A stretch of DNA of 64,000 nt from Sneathiella chungangensis (GTDB lineage: Bacteria > Pseudomonadota > Alphaproteobacteria > Sneathiellales > Sneathiellaceae). Every line of letters starts with the position of its first letter. The first letter of the stretch is position 1. Below the pieces are notes generated by a model that worked only from the letters and a program-made list of their open reading frames with translations, had not been told where the DNA came from and did not search any database. The stretch spans positions 1,097,209 through 1,161,208 of the forward strand of contig NZ_WTVA01000015.1 of the NCBI RefSeq assembly GCF_009882935.1, in the 5' to 3' direction. This document shows positions 19,963-29,299 of this stretch, in pieces. The translations under genes and the position numbers were made by a program.

Positions 19963-20585
19963 CTGTCCTCTCCATCCATCAAGCGCCGGGCGGGCAGCAG
20001 CAGTTCCTTCAATTTACGCCGGCCCCGCGCAAGCAGGGATTCCAGAGCGTCAACCGAAATATCCATAATGGCCGCTGCCTCTATATTTCCACATTCCTCA
20101 AAATGCACCAGCGAAATCGCGATACGCTGCCGGGCCGGAAGCTTTTGCAGGGCTTCGGTGACTTTGTCGCCGAGCTGCTGCTGTGCCTTAATCTCTAGCA
20201 CACCTGGCCTGGGATCTTCCACATCCGGAATTTCATCATCACTATACCGCTTTTGCTTGCGCAAATAATCAACACATAAATTATGGGTGACGCGATGCAG
20301 CCAGGTTTTTATCTGGGCTTTCGCCTGCCATTTCGGTGCCTGTTTCCACAGCCGGATAAAGGCCTCCTGCGCCATATCTTCAGCGAGGCCGTTATCTCCC
20401 AGAATACGCATCGCCAAGCGGTAGGATCCGTTAAGATACAGATCGGCAATGATCCGGCTCGCGGAAGCGTTGCCGTCGGCGACTTCCTGCATAAGCGCAG
20501 CATCTTTATCAATCTCGCTTAGACTATGCATCATCACCTGACGGTTCCATGGAAGGGCGGTCTGCCGCACGTCACGATTATCCAT
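19959..20585 (-). CDS. ECF-type RNA polymerase sigma factor
   Basis: About 208 residues with sigma-70 region 2 (LAEDMAQEAFIRLWKQAPKW, then KTWLHRVTHNLCVDYLRKQ) and region 4 (KLPARQRIAISLVHFEECGN...MDISVDALESLLARGRRKL). It should redirect RNA polymerase to a small regulon under an envelope signal. The exact start is open: ATG at 20585 or an internal ATG at about residue 19 (HSLSEIDKDA). First gene of the four-gene overlapping operon running to DUF938. Confidence 0.9.
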   Translation of the reverse strand: MDNRDVRQTALPWNRQVMMHSLSEIDKDAALMQEVADGNASASRIIADLYLNGSYRLAMRILGDNGLAEDMAQEAFIRLWKQAPKWQAKAQIKTWLHRVTHNLCVDYLRKQKRYSDDEIPDVEDPRPGVLEIKAQQQLGDKVTEALQKLPARQRIAISLVHFEECGNIEAAAIMDISVDALESLLARGRRKLKELLLPARRLMDGEDR

Positions 20586-20659
20586 TGAACGGGCGGCAGG
20601 CAGAATTCCGTCGCGAAAAAGGCTTCAATGCGACGCAAGGACGGAAAAAACGGGGAAGC

Positions 20660-21253
20660 TTAGGCAGATTCCTTTTCTTCGTCAGCGTCAGCCGCTTCTT
20701 TCGACTTGTCCTTGCTGTTTTCCATTTCCGCGAGGAGGCTTCCCTGCTCCCCGGCGATTTTTTTCATTGTCCCGCCGATTTCTCCGCCCGGTTCAATCTC
20801 GATCTCGCCGTAGCTGATGTTACCGGTGACCTTGCCGGTCTTGCGGATGACGAGGCGCTTGCGGGCCTTCATGGTGCCATCAAACTGGCCGGAAATATCG
20901 GCCGTATCGATATCGACGGTGCCATTGAAGATGCCGCTCTTGCTGATCTCGATTTCCTTGCTGGTCATCGAGGCCTCGACCTTGCCTTCGACGATCAGGC
21001 GATCGCAGGAGGTAATTTCACCTTTCAGATGAATATCCGCGCCGACATGAAGCTTGCTGCCTTCCTTTTTTTCCTCTGCCCCCATGCCGTAGGGGGCGGG
21101 TTTCGGACGCAAACCATTATCAATGCCAAAGCTTCTTGTTCCGCCAGTTGTAGTCATCGGTTTTACTCTGCTTTCCAGTTTCTGTTCCGGTGTAGATGAT
21201 GTTTCCTGCTTTTCCTCGGGAGCATCCGTCAATTTCGGTTTCTTGTGAAACAT
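20660..21253 (-). CDS. Bactofilin (polymer-forming cytoskeletal protein)
   Basis: 197 residues from the ATG at 21253 (FHKKPKLTDAPEEKQE). A disordered, charged N-terminus leads into the bactofilin beta-helix (about 75-175; LHVGADIHLKGEITSCDRLI, then repeated GxxxG turns such as GQFDGTMKARKRLVIRKTGK), followed by an acidic/lysine-rich tail. Bactofilins self-assemble into filaments that organise cell-shape or envelope proteins. An upstream extension of 80 codons is not protein-like. It stands upstream of the ECF gene on the same strand with about 75 bases between. Confidence 0.88.
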   Translation of the reverse strand: MFHKKPKLTDAPEEKQETSSTPEQKLESRVKPMTTTGGTRSFGIDNGLRPKPAPYGMGAEEKKEGSKLHVGADIHLKGEITSCDRLIVEGKVEASMTSKEIEISKSGIFNGTVDIDTADISGQFDGTMKARKRLVIRKTGKVTGNISYGEIEIEPGGEIGGTMKKIAGEQGSLLAEMENSKDKSKEAADADEEKESA

Positions 21254-21423
21254 ATTAATCCTCAATAGTACTCTTTCTAAATATGCCGGATTTGGCCATA
21301 CAATAATGTCCGGCATGCGTTGGCTTTTTGTCAAAAATATGGCAATCGCCGCGTGTTTTCCTTTATGTGGCGCGCCACTATGGTTAACATGACGACTGTA
21401 ATTAATACCGCAAAATTCGCTGG

Positions 21424-21633
21424 ATGACGATGAACTCTCGAAAAATAATTGGGCTGGCAGGACTGCTCGTTCTTCTGACCGCCTATTGCGCAATATGCCT
21501 GTTCATCGCCGTGCAGTTTCTGCCCGCCAACAAGCTCGCGGAACTGATTTTTTATCCACTCGCGGGCGTCATCTGGATATTCCCGGCAATGAGAATAGTA
21601 AAGTGGATGCAATCACCGCCCGGTTCCAAGTAA
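21424..21633 (+). CDS. Small membrane protein, DUF2842-like
   Basis: 69 residues with two membrane helices (IIGLAGLLVLLTAYCAICLF and FYPLAGVIWIFPAMRIVKWM). The layout NSRKIIGL...YPLAGVIWIFPA...VKWM fits DUF2842, a small alphaproteobacterial membrane family of unknown function. Start may be the ATG at 21424 or the one two codons later. Followed by an intrinsic terminator. Confidence 0.72.
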   Translation: MTMNSRKIIGLAGLLVLLTAYCAICLFIAVQFLPANKLAELIFYPLAGVIWIFPAMRIVKWMQSPPGSK

Positions 21634-21643
21634 CGGCATAAAA

Positions 21644-21680
21644 AAAGCCGGACCGAGAGGGGGGATCGATCCGGCTTTAT
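21644..21680 (+). terminator. Intrinsic terminator after the DUF2842-like gene
   Basis: AAAGCCGGA ... TCCGGCTTT, a 9-bp stem with a G-rich loop, 10 bases after the stop codon. The A-run on one side and T-run on the other allow function in both directions. Confidence 0.75.
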
Positions 21681-21962
21681 ATTGCCTTTCGATGGGAGAG
21701 GGGGACTTTCCCAAGGATCAGCAAAGGTTTGATAGCGTCTGTACTAAGCTATACACCCTATTTGGTGCTTTTTTTATTAATGTCCAGTGATCGATATCAC
21801 TCTTTTTTCAGGTGCGTAGCCGGATCAGGACGCCAAATCAATGTCGCCGCCAAATAGGTTTTTATTTTAATGGCTTAGCGAACAATCGCCTACTCGACTG
21901 CAAGTAAAAACTAGGCGAAAAATATGACCGATTTACGGCAGTTTAGTATAAATTTTCCTAAG
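21681..21962. other. Gene-free stretch
   Basis: No convincing coding sequence. It holds a short hairpin with a T-run (CACC, six bases, GGTG, C then seven T, near 21756-21776) that may be a weak terminator, and AT-rich sequence. An unannotated small RNA cannot be excluded, but nothing positive supports one. Confidence 0.5.
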
Positions 21963-22721
21963 CTAGCGCATATTGCCGATACGCTCCGTTGCCAGGATCA
22001 GACGCGTAATGTCATCCGGCTCGGAGAGGCGATGGTCGCCGTTTTTTATCAGGGACACGGTCACATCTTCGCTGACCAGCGCTTCCTGTATCTTGAGGGC
22101 GGTTTGCCAGGGTACGCTATCGTCCTTCATGCCCTGAAGCAGATGAACGGGGCAGGTCACATCGATCGGCCCGTCCAGCAAAAAGTTGCGCGGCCCGTCA
22201 TCCAGAAGCTTTTTGGTAATGATATAGGGTTCGTCCGAATATTCCGATGGCTGTTCCCAGAATCCCTTGCTTTTGATCGCCTCTTTCCCGTCTGGCGGCA
22301 TATCCTCCCACATGCGCGCGGTAAAATCCGGCGCGGCGGCAATACCGACGAATCCGGCAATGCGCTCCGGACGCAGCAACGCCATGCGCAGGCCGATCCA
22401 GCCGCCCATGGAAGAGCCGACGATAATTTGCGGGCCCGCCGTGCAATCGTCGAGGATCGCAAGCGCATCATCTGTCCAGCGGCTGATCGTGCCGTCGGTA
22501 AAATTACCGGTCGATTGCCCGTGCCCCAGATAATCAAATCGTGTATAGCTGCGGTGAAGGGCTTTCATCGCCTTTTCAAGGGCGGTGGCTTTTGTCCCTT
22601 CCATATCCGACATGAAGCCCGAGCAGAATATTACTCCGGGCGAGAAGCCGGCGGTATGATGATAGGCGAGGGATTGACCATCCGGCCGGGGCAGCATACT
22701 AGGTGTGTCAGTCGAAGTCAT
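21963..22721 (-). CDS. Alpha/beta hydrolase
   Basis: 252 residues from the ATG at 22721. Nucleophile elbow VGSSMGGWIGLRMALL, an acid candidate in GMKDDSVPW and histidine in NGDHRLSEPDD; the early YTRFDYLGHGQSTG is the oxyanion/loop region. It resembles the ABHD10-like (palmitoyl or acyl-protein thioesterase) branch of small soluble serine hydrolases. Substrate unknown. Divergent from the glycosyltransferase gene with only 22 bases between start codons. Confidence 0.82.
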   Translation of the reverse strand: MTSTDTPSMLPRPDGQSLAYHHTAGFSPGVIFCSGFMSDMEGTKATALEKAMKALHRSYTRFDYLGHGQSTGNFTDGTISRWTDDALAILDDCTAGPQIIVGSSMGGWIGLRMALLRPERIAGFVGIAAAPDFTARMWEDMPPDGKEAIKSKGFWEQPSEYSDEPYIITKKLLDDGPRNFLLDGPIDVTCPVHLLQGMKDDSVPWQTALKIQEALVSEDVTVSLIKNGDHRLSEPDDITRLILATERIGNMR

Positions 22722-22743
22722 TTTTGAGCAATAGTAACCGTTG

Positions 22744-23925
22744 ATGAACGAAACCGATCCCGAGCATAGCACTCCTTCACCTGAGGGTGAAAGGCGTCAT
22801 CCGACTGTTTTGCAAATTCTGCCAAGTTTAAATGGCGGCGGCGTTGAGCGCGGCACCATCGAGATGGCGTCGGCGCTGAAGGAAAGGGGCTGGACACCTA
22901 TCGTCGCTTCGTCTGGCGGGATCATGACTCATGAGCTGAAAAGGATCGGCGTTCGCCATATCACGCTTCCGGTTGCGTCGAAGAACCCGTTTGTCATGCG
23001 CCGCAATATTAGCCGGATCGCGGCGATCATTGAGGAATATGATGTTGATATCGTTCATGCGCGAAGCCGCGCGCCCGCCTGGAGCGCCTATTTCGCCGCG
23101 AAAAGGACCGGCGTGCATTTCGTAACCACCTTCCATGCCGCCTATAACCGCGGCGGTTATTTCAAGAACGCCTATAACGCGATCATGGCGAAGGGCGAGC
23201 GTGTCATTGCAATTTCCGATTTCATCGCCGACCATATCCGTGCGCATTATGATGTGGCGCCGGAGAGGATAGTGACCATTCCGCGCGGCGTCGATTGCCG
23301 TAAGTTCAATCCCGCCGCTATCCATGCCGAACGGATCATGGATATGTCGCGAAGCTGGGGTTTGCCGGACGGAGTTCCCGTGATCATGTTGCCCGGCCGT
23401 CTTACGCGGTTGAAAGGCCATACCACCTTTATCGAGGCGCTGGCGAGGATCAGGGACAAGGAATTTCTGGCGCTGCTTGTCGGCAGCACGGAAGGGCGGG
23501 AGGCCTATTGCGCGGAGCTCAACAAACTGGTGGTCTCCTTTGGTCTTGAAGGCCGGGTCCAGATAAAAGGGCATTGCGATGACATGGCGGTGGCGCTGAT
23601 GCTTTCCGACGTTGTTGTCTCGGCAACCTCGGTACCCGAAGGCTTTGGCAGGATTGCAGTCGAGGCGCAGGCAATGGGGCGGCCCGTGATCGCGACGGCG
23701 CATGGCGGGTCGATGGAGACGATCCTCGACGGGGAAACTGGATGGCTGGTGCCGGTTGGCGACGTCGAGGCGATGGCGGATGCGCTGGCCGCGGCGATTG
23801 ACCTGTCATCGGATGCGCGTGAAGCTGTGGCCTCGCGGGCGCGCCAGCATGTCCTCGCGCATTTCGCGATTGAGCATATGTGCGCTTCTACAATTGCACT
23901 TTATGAGGACGTGCTCGGAAACTAG
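22744..23925 (+). CDS. Glycosyltransferase family 4 protein
   Basis: 393-residue GT-B enzyme. N-terminal acceptor domain with [20 protein letters not shown], and C-terminal nucleotide-sugar domain with [19 protein letters not shown] and the EX7E-type [20 protein letters not shown]. It probably adds a sugar during lipopolysaccharide or exopolysaccharide assembly on the cytoplasmic side. The ATG at 22744 is preferred over the preceding TTG. Followed by thrS about 150 bases on. Confidence 0.9.
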   Translation: MNETDPEHSTPSPEGERRHPTVLQILPSLNGGGVERGTIEMASALKERGWTPIVASSGGIMTHELKRIGVRHITLPVASKNPFVMRRNISRIAAIIEEYDVDIVHARSRAPAWSAYFAAKRTGVHFVTTFHAAYNRGGYFKNAYNAIMAKGERVIAISDFIADHIRAHYDVAPERIVTIPRGVDCRKFNPAAIHAERIMDMSRSWGLPDGVPVIMLPGRLTRLKGHTTFIEALARIRDKEFLALLVGSTEGREAYCAELNKLVVSFGLEGRVQIKGHCDDMAVALMLSDVVVSATSVPEGFGRIAVEAQAMGRPVIATAHGGSMETILDGETGWLVPVGDVEAMADALAAAIDLSSDAREAVASRARQHVLAHFAIEHMCASTIALYEDVLGN

Positions 23926-24076
23926 TCTCTTCCGGGATGCAACCTTTTCCACGTTAATTGGGTTTCCCGGGCGGCTATCGCTTGACATGCCCCGCCAGTT
24001 TTCTAAAGTCCCCCGCATGATCGCGGATCCAGGACAGGGTGTTGTTCGGGACCGGTCATGGAATGGATGGTACCCA

Positions 24077-26008
24077 ATGGCAAACGGACAAGTAGAGATT
24101 ACGCTCCCCGACGGGAGCAAGCGGGTTTTCGATAATCCGGTTTCAGGCGCGGAGTTGGCGCAGGATATCGGACCGGGCCTTGCGAAAGCGGCGCTTGCGC
24201 TGCGCATTGATGGCGAGATGAAGGATCTGAAAACGGTTCTGGATCAGGACACTGCGATAGAAATTGTCACGTCGCGCGATGAGGATGAAGGTGTTCTTGA
24301 ACTTCTGCGTCATGACGCCGCGCATGTGATGGCGGAAGCCGTGAAAGAGTTATATCCGGAAACCCAGGTGACGATCGGTCCGGCCATTGAGAATGGCTTT
24401 TACTATGATTTCGCCCGCAAGGAGCCCTTTACTCCCGACGATCTTGAAAAGATCGAAAAGCGGATGCATGAAATTGTCGACCGGGATGAGGAAATTACCC
24501 GCGAGGAATGGTCCCGCAACGATGCCGTCGAGTTTTTCAAGAACTCCGGCGAGCATTACAAGGCGGAGATTATCCATGCGATTCCGGAAGATCAGCCGAT
24601 CGGCATCTATCGCCAGGGTGATTTTCAGGATTTGTGCCGGGGGCCGCATCTTCCCTCAACCAAGAAGCTTGGTCATGCCTTCAAGCTGATGAAGCTGGCG
24701 GGCGCCTATTGGCGTGGCGATTCCCGCAATGAGATGCTGCAGCGGATTTACGGCACCGCCTGGCGGAATGAGAAGGAACTGAAGGCCTATCTCCATCGGC
24801 TGGAGGAAGCGGAACGCCGCGACCACCGGAAACTCGGCCGTGAGATGGATCTCTTCCATTTGCAGGAAGAGGCCGTCGGCATGGTCTTCTGGCATGAGAA
24901 GGGCTGGACCCTTTACCGCACCCTTGAACGGTACCTCCGCCACAAGCTGGAAGAGGCCAACTATAAGGAAGTGAAAACCCCGCAGCTTGTCGATCGCAAG
25001 CTCTGGGAGGCGTCGGGCCATTGGGAGAAGTTCGGTGAGCATATGTACACCACCGAATCCGAGGAACGGACCTTCGCGCTCAAGCCCATGAACTGCCCCT
25101 GCCATGTGCAGATCTTCAATCAGGGCATCACCAGTTACCGGGATCTGCCGCTCCGGATGGCTGAGTTCGGGTCCTGTCACAGGTACGAACCATCGGGCGC
25201 CTTGCATGGCATCATGCGGGTTCGCGGCTTTACGCAGGACGATGCGCATATCTTCTGCACTGAAGACCAGATCATGTCCGAGACCGAAATCTTCTGCGAG
25301 CTCCTGCTCGATGTCTACAAGGATTTCGGCTTCACCGAAGTGAAGGTGAAATTCTCGGACCGACCCGCGGTGCGGGCGGGCGAGGACGCGATCTGGGATA
25401 AAGCCGAAGGCGCCCTTCGGGATGCAATCGAGGCGACAAATATCGCCTACACCATGAATCCGGGCGAAGGCGCCTTCTATGGCCCGAAGCTGGAATTCGT
25501 GCTGACCGACGCGATTGGCCGTGACTGGCAATGCGGGACGCTGCAGGTCGATTTCGTGCTGCCGGAACGTCTGAATGCCAATTATATCGGTGAGGACGGA
25601 GCGAAACATCGTCCGGTCATGCTGCATCGGGCCATTTTCGGTTCGATGGAGCGGTTTATCGGCATTCTGATCGAGGAATATGCGGGGCGCTTCCCGCTCT
25701 GGCTGGCGCCGGAGCAGGTGGTCGTCGCCACCATCACCGACGAGGCGGATGATTATGCCCGGGAAGTGCTGGCGGCGCTGAAGGCAAATGGGATACGCGC
25801 GAGCCTGGATCTTCGCAATGAGAAGATTAACTACAAGGTTCGCGAGCATTCTCTCGCCAAGGTTCCGGCATTGCTGGTTGCCGGCAAGCGTGAATCGGAA
25901 GAAAAGACAATCTCGATCCGACGGCTGGGTGAAAAACACCAGAAAGTTTTACCACTTGACGAGGCGATTGCCGCCCTCGTCGCGGAAGCAAAGGTGCCCG
26001 GGCAATGA
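24077..26008 (+). CDS. thrS: Threonyl-tRNA synthetase
   Basis: 643-residue class II synthetase. TGS domain first (about 1-60; [20 protein letters not shown]), then the editing domain with [16 protein letters not shown], the catalytic core with the zinc cysteine in [10 protein letters not shown] and [13 protein letters not shown], and a C-terminal anticodon-binding domain. The ATG at 24077 is chosen from the family N-terminus; the frame runs upstream into the glycosyltransferase gene without ThrRS character. First gene of the translation cluster thrS-infC; a hairpin spans its stop codon. Confidence 0.97.
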   Translation: MANGQVEITLPDGSKRVFDNPVSGAELAQDIGPGLAKAALALRIDGEMKDLKTVLDQDTAIEIVTSRDEDEGVLELLRHDAAHVMAEAVKELYPETQVTIGPAIENGFYYDFARKEPFTPDDLEKIEKRMHEIVDRDEEITREEWSRNDAVEFFKNSGEHYKAEIIHAIPEDQPIGIYRQGDFQDLCRGPHLPSTKKLGHAFKLMKLAGAYWRGDSRNEMLQRIYGTAWRNEKELKAYLHRLEEAERRDHRKLGREMDLFHLQEEAVGMVFWHEKGWTLYRTLERYLRHKLEEANYKEVKTPQLVDRKLWEASGHWEKFGEHMYTTESEERTFALKPMNCPCHVQIFNQGITSYRDLPLRMAEFGSCHRYEPSGALHGIMRVRGFTQDDAHIFCTEDQIMSETEIFCELLLDVYKDFGFTEVKVKFSDRPAVRAGEDAIWDKAEGALRDAIEATNIAYTMNPGEGAFYGPKLEFVLTDAIGRDWQCGTLQVDFVLPERLNANYIGEDGAKHRPVMLHRAIFGSMERFIGILIEEYAGRFPLWLAPEQVVVATITDEADDYAREVLAALKANGIRASLDLRNEKINYKVREHSLAKVPALLVAGKRESEEKTISIRRLGEKHQKVLPLDEAIAALVAEAKVPGQ

Positions 26009-26023
26009 ATTGTTCCGGGCACC
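25993..26023 (+). terminator. Hairpin spanning the thrS stop codon
   Basis: GGTGCCCGG, 13 bases containing the TGA stop, CCGGGCACC: a perfect 9-bp stem. There is no T-run, so it may pause or stabilise rather than terminate, adjusting expression between thrS and infC. Confidence 0.5.
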
Positions 26024-26123
26024 TAAAGAAGCTGTGGCAATAAATCATTAAAAAATATAGAGTAACAAGGTTAAACTCTTTCCGTGAAAGAGGACGTGGA
26101 TCAATTATTCAAGGAGAAAGTAA

Positions 26124-26660
26124 ATAGCTCGCCCACAGAGAAATACGGTTCCCACAAAAGAGGGGCCGCGCACCAATGAAGATATCAATGTCGTCAGCGT
26201 TCGGTTGATTAACGAGGAAGGCGACAATATTGGCCTGGTTTCCATACAGGCCGCCATGGGACTGGCCGACGAGGCCGGACTTGATCTTGTGGAAGTGTCT
26301 CCCGGCGAAACACCGGTCTGCAAACTGATGGATTTCGGGCGTGCCCGGTTCGAGGCCCAGAAAAAGGCTGCCAAGGCCCGCAAGAAACAGAAAACCTTCG
26401 AAATCAAGGAAATAAAGATGCGCCCGAACATCGACCAGCATGACTATGAAGTCAAAATGCGGGCGGTGAACAAATTTCTGAACGCCGGTGACAAGGTCAA
26501 GGTGACAATGCGCTTTCGTGGCCGCGAAATGGCTCATCAGGAACTCGGCATGAAGCTTCTGAACAAAGTTCGCGACGAGACGGAGGAGCTTGCGAAGGTC
26601 GAGCAGCATCCGAAAATGGAAGGCCGTCAGATGACGATGGTCATCGCGCCGACCAAATAG
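26124..26660 (+). CDS. infC: Translation initiation factor IF-3, AUA start codon
   Basis: 178 residues if started at ATA 26124: product [20 protein letters not shown] and onward, matching the IF-3 N-terminus, then the linker and C-domain ending [14 protein letters not shown] lies 7 bases upstream of ATA, and the preceding in-frame codon is TAA, so no earlier start exists; the first ATG/GTG/TTG in frame is 27 codons later and would cut off conserved sequence. IF-3 discriminates against non-standard starts, so an AUA start would autoregulate infC as AUU does in E. coli. Confidence 0.93.
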   Translation: MARPQRNTVPTKEGPRTNEDINVVSVRLINEEGDNIGLVSIQAAMGLADEAGLDLVEVSPGETPVCKLMDFGRARFEAQKKAAKARKKQKTFEIKEIKMRPNIDQHDYEVKMRAVNKFLNAGDKVKVTMRFRGREMAHQELGMKLLNKVRDETEELAKVEQHPKMEGRQMTMVIAPTK

Positions 26661-26683
26661 AGCTACTCTGAGTTTGTAATTAT

Positions 26684-26722
26684 AAGGCCTGCATCTGTTC
26701 CCGGACAATGCAGGCCTTTTAT
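26684..26722 (+). terminator. infC terminator
   Basis: AAGGCCTGCAT, 13 bases, ATGCAGGCCTT then TT: an 11-bp stem with U-tract, 23 bases after infC. It separates infC from the Hsp20 gene. Confidence 0.88.
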
Positions 26723-26779
26723 TGTTCAGAACGCGTCATCTATTGACCCGAGTCAATGTTTTGTCCCGGCGAGAAGCTA

Positions 26780-26814
26780 TTTTATGAAGCCTCAACCCAT
26801 TGAGTTTCATAAAA
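26780..26814 (+). promoter_or_regulatory. 5'-UTR hairpin abutting the hsp20 ribosome-binding site
   Basis: TTTTATGAA, then CTCAA, a short loop, TTGAG, one bulged base and TTCATAAAA form a 14-bp stem; GAGGTG (the Shine-Dalgarno) follows immediately at 26815. A thermosensor role is possible, as small heat-shock genes of alphaproteobacteria often carry ROSE thermometers, but the ROSE consensus is not recognised. Confidence 0.5.
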
Positions 26815-26825
26815 GAGGTGTAATC

Positions 26826-27254
26826 ATGTCTAGAAAAATTTCTGTTCATCGCAATACTGACTGGTGGCCGGATGTTTTCGAGCCATTTCGTTCTTTCGGA
26901 TATCGCGTTCAAGATTTTTTCTCACCTACCGCGGAAGCTGGCTCGACAGAGAATGATTATGATATTTCCATGGAACTTCCAGGCGTCAAGGAGAAGGATA
27001 TTGAAATTTCCCTTGATGATAACGTGCTGACGATTAAGGGAGAGAAGCATTCGGAAAAGGAAAAAAAGGGAAAGACCTTTTATTTTTCCGAGCGGGCATA
27101 CGGCTCCTTTGAACGGACTTTCCGGCTGCCGGCCAATGTTGATTCGAATAAGATAGAGGCCGATTTTGAAGATGGCGTGCTGCGTATAAAAATGCCAAAA
27201 TCAAAAGAGATTTCAACGTCGACCAAGAAAATTGCGATTGGCAAGAAAGGCTGA
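26826..27254 (+). CDS. Hsp20/alpha-crystallin small heat-shock protein
   Basis: 142 residues: N-terminal WWPDVFEPFRSFGYRVQDFF, an alpha-crystallin domain (about 40-130) with YDISMELPGVKEKDIEISLD and the conserved GVLRIKMPKS, and a short C-terminal extension. ATP-independent holdase binding unfolding proteins in the cytoplasm. The ATG at 26826 has GAGGTG upstream. It has its own terminators on both sides, and sits inside the otherwise conserved thrS-infC-rpmI-rplT order. Confidence 0.93.
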   Translation: MSRKISVHRNTDWWPDVFEPFRSFGYRVQDFFSPTAEAGSTENDYDISMELPGVKEKDIEISLDDNVLTIKGEKHSEKEKKGKTFYFSERAYGSFERTFRLPANVDSNKIEADFEDGVLRIKMPKSKEISTSTKKIAIGKKG

Positions 27255-27267
27255 TGTAATTTGATTT

Positions 27268-27305
27268 AAGGGCCGCTCTCAGATTTTATCTCGGGGCGGC
27301 CCTTT
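27268..27305 (+). terminator. hsp20 terminator
   Basis: AAGGGCCGC, a 19-base loop, GCGGCCCTT then T: intrinsic terminator 14 bases after the stop codon. Confidence 0.82.
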
Positions 27306-27446
27306 CAATTTGATGAGCCGAAGAAACCAAAGCTAGAGTCCTTGTAGAATTCACGCGCGCTGACAGCCGAACCTGGAACCGTCGCGCCTTCATGGCGGCG
27401 GGGAATGGCTATTGTCAAATCCGCTTCAAAAAGACCCTAAAAAGGC

Positions 27447-27475
27447 TTGAATTTGGCGGAAGGCAAGAGTATAAC
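27447..27475 (+). promoter_or_regulatory. rpmI-rplT promoter
   Basis: TTGAAT (27447-27452), 17-base spacer, TATAAC (27470-27475), about 85 bases upstream of rpmI. The remaining leader could hold an L20 autoregulatory site, but I cannot recognise one. Confidence 0.65.
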
Positions 27476-27558
27476 CCTCGCTTCGCTGAGCATTCCGGCC
27501 AATTGGGGCTGCCGAGTCTGCTCAATTGCTTCAATGGTTATTTTAGAGGAAGCCAGAA

Positions 27559-27756
27559 ATGCCCAAGTTAAAGACCAAGAGCAGCGTGAAAAAGCGTTTC
27601 TCTCTCACCGCATCGGGGAAAGTCCGTGCCAACCAGGCTGGCAAGCAGCATGGCATGATCAAGCGGACCCAGAAACAGATCCGTAATCAGCGCGGGACGA
27701 CTATTCTCGCTGATCAGGATGCCCGCATCGTCAAAAAATTTATGCCTTACGGCTAA
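27559..27756 (+). CDS. rpmI: 50S ribosomal protein L35
   Basis: 65-residue basic protein beginning [20 protein letters not shown], the L35 signature region, with a GGAAG ribosome-binding site. Component of the large subunit, followed 12 bases later by rplT. Confidence 0.97.
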   Translation: MPKLKTKSSVKKRFSLTASGKVRANQAGKQHGMIKRTQKQIRNQRGTTILADQDARIVKKFMPYG

Positions 27757-27768
27757 GGAGAGAGATCC

Positions 27769-28131
27769 ATGGCACGTGTAAAACGCGGCGTCACCACGCA
27801 CGCCCGCCACAGAAAAGTCATCAAGGCAGCCAAAGGTTACTATGGCCGCCGCAAGAACACCTTCCGCACGGCAGTACAGGCAGTTGAAAAAGCCGGCCAG
27901 TATGCTTACCGGGACCGCCGGGCCAAGAAGCGGAATTTCCGCAGCCTGTGGATCCAGCGCATCAACGCAGCCTCGCGCGAGCTGGGCATGACCTATGGAA
28001 ACTTTATGCACGGCCTCAAGCTGGCTGGCATTGAAGTAGACCGCAAGGTTCTTGCCGATATTGCCGTACGCGAGCCTGAGGCCTTCAAGGCATTGGTTGA
28101 TGCAGCACAGCAGGCTGCCGCCAAAGCCTGA
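27769..28131 (+). CDS. rplT: 50S ribosomal protein L20
   Basis: 120-residue protein beginning [20 protein letters not shown] with the L20 stretch [20 protein letters not shown]. Needed for early 23S assembly; in several bacteria it also represses its own operon. Terminator follows about 50 bases on. Confidence 0.97.
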   Translation: MARVKRGVTTHARHRKVIKAAKGYYGRRKNTFRTAVQAVEKAGQYAYRDRRAKKRNFRSLWIQRINAASRELGMTYGNFMHGLKLAGIEVDRKVLADIAVREPEAFKALVDAAQQAAAKA

Positions 28132-28178
28132 TAATCCGGGCCCTCGAAAACCTAGACATTTTCGTAGACCACTTTATT

Positions 28179-28210
28179 AAAAGGGGGCCCAGTTTGTGGC
28201 CCCTTTTTTA
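28179..28210 (+). terminator. Terminator between rplT and pheS
   Basis: AAAAGGGGGCC, 8-base loop, GGCCCCTTTTTT. It ends only 10 bases before the pheS start codon, so any readthrough or attenuation here would set pheST level. I see no clear phenylalanine-rich leader peptide. Confidence 0.85.
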
Positions 28211-28219
28211 TTGCGAGTT

Positions 28220-29299
28220 ATGATGCAGGATATTGAAAAGCTTGAACAGGAATTGCTGGAGCAGATCGGGAACGTAACCGATCTGGAGGCGCTCGAATCT
28301 TTGCGAATTTCGGCGCTGGGCAAAAAGGGCAGCGTCAGTCTGATGATGCGCGGCCTCGGCCAGATGGACCCGGCGGAACGCCAGATCGTTGCGCCGAAGC
28401 TTAACAAGTTGAAAACCATCGTCGGTGACGCGATTGACAATGCCAAGGCGGCGCTTCATGCGGCGGCGCTCGATGCGAAGCTGGCTGAGGAACGGATCGA
28501 CATTACCCTGCCGGTCCGACCGGAGGCGATGGGTCGCATTCACCCGATCAGCCAGGTCATGGATGAGATCACGGAGATCTTTGCCGGCATGGGTTTCGAT
28601 GTTGCCGAAGGCCCGGACATCGATGACGATTTCCACAATTTCACCGCGCTCAATATCCCGCCGGAACATCCGGCGCGGCAGATGCATGACACCTTCTACC
28701 TGCCGGAAAAGGAAGACGGCTCGCGCCAGCTTCTGCGCACGCATACATCGACGGTTCAGATCCGGACCATGCAGTCGAAGAAGCCGCCGCATCGCATTAT
28801 CGTGCCGGGGCGTACCTTCCGATGCGATTCCGACCAGACGCATACCCCGATGTTCCACCAGATCGAGGGGCTTGTTATCGACAAGACCAGCCATATGGGT
28901 CATCTGAAAGGCGTGCTCGCGGAATTCTGCAAGGCCTTTTTCGAGCTTGATGAGGTCACCATGCGGTTTCGCCCGTCCTATTTCCCCTTCACCGAACCGT
29001 CGGCGGAGATGGATATCCGCTGCACGTTCGCCGGCGATCATATCAAGGTCGGCGAGGGTGAGGACTGGCTCGAGATTCTTGGTTGCGGCATGGTCAATCC
29101 GCGGGTTTTGGAGCATTGCGGCCTTGACCCGGCGGAATATCAGGGCTTTGCCTGGGGTATGGGCATCGACCGGATCGCCATGCTGAAATACGGCATTCCG
29201 GATCTTCGTGCCTTCTTCGATTCAGATCTGCGCTGGCTTAAACATTACGGATTTGTCCCGCTGGATGTCCCGACGCTGGGGGGAGGGTTGTCACGATGA
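28220..29299 (+). CDS. pheS: Phenylalanyl-tRNA synthetase alpha subunit
   Basis: About 359 residues. N-terminal coiled-coil tRNA-binding region ([20 protein letters not shown]), then the class II catalytic core with [33 protein letters not shown] (motif 2 region) and [20 protein letters not shown] motif 3. ATG 28220 is chosen since the frame start at 28196 lies in the terminator; ATG 28223 is also possible. Overlaps pheT by 4 bases. Confidence 0.96.
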   Translation: MMQDIEKLEQELLEQIGNVTDLEALESLRISALGKKGSVSLMMRGLGQMDPAERQIVAPKLNKLKTIVGDAIDNAKAALHAAALDAKLAEERIDITLPVRPEAMGRIHPISQVMDEITEIFAGMGFDVAEGPDIDDDFHNFTALNIPPEHPARQMHDTFYLPEKEDGSRQLLRTHTSTVQIRTMQSKKPPHRIIVPGRTFRCDSDQTHTPMFHQIEGLVIDKTSHMGHLKGVLAEFCKAFFELDEVTMRFRPSYFPFTEPSAEMDIRCTFAGDHIKVGEGEDWLEILGCGMVNPRVLEHCGLDPAEYQGFAWGMGIDRIAMLKYGIPDLRAFFDSDLRWLKHYGFVPLDVPTLGGGLSR

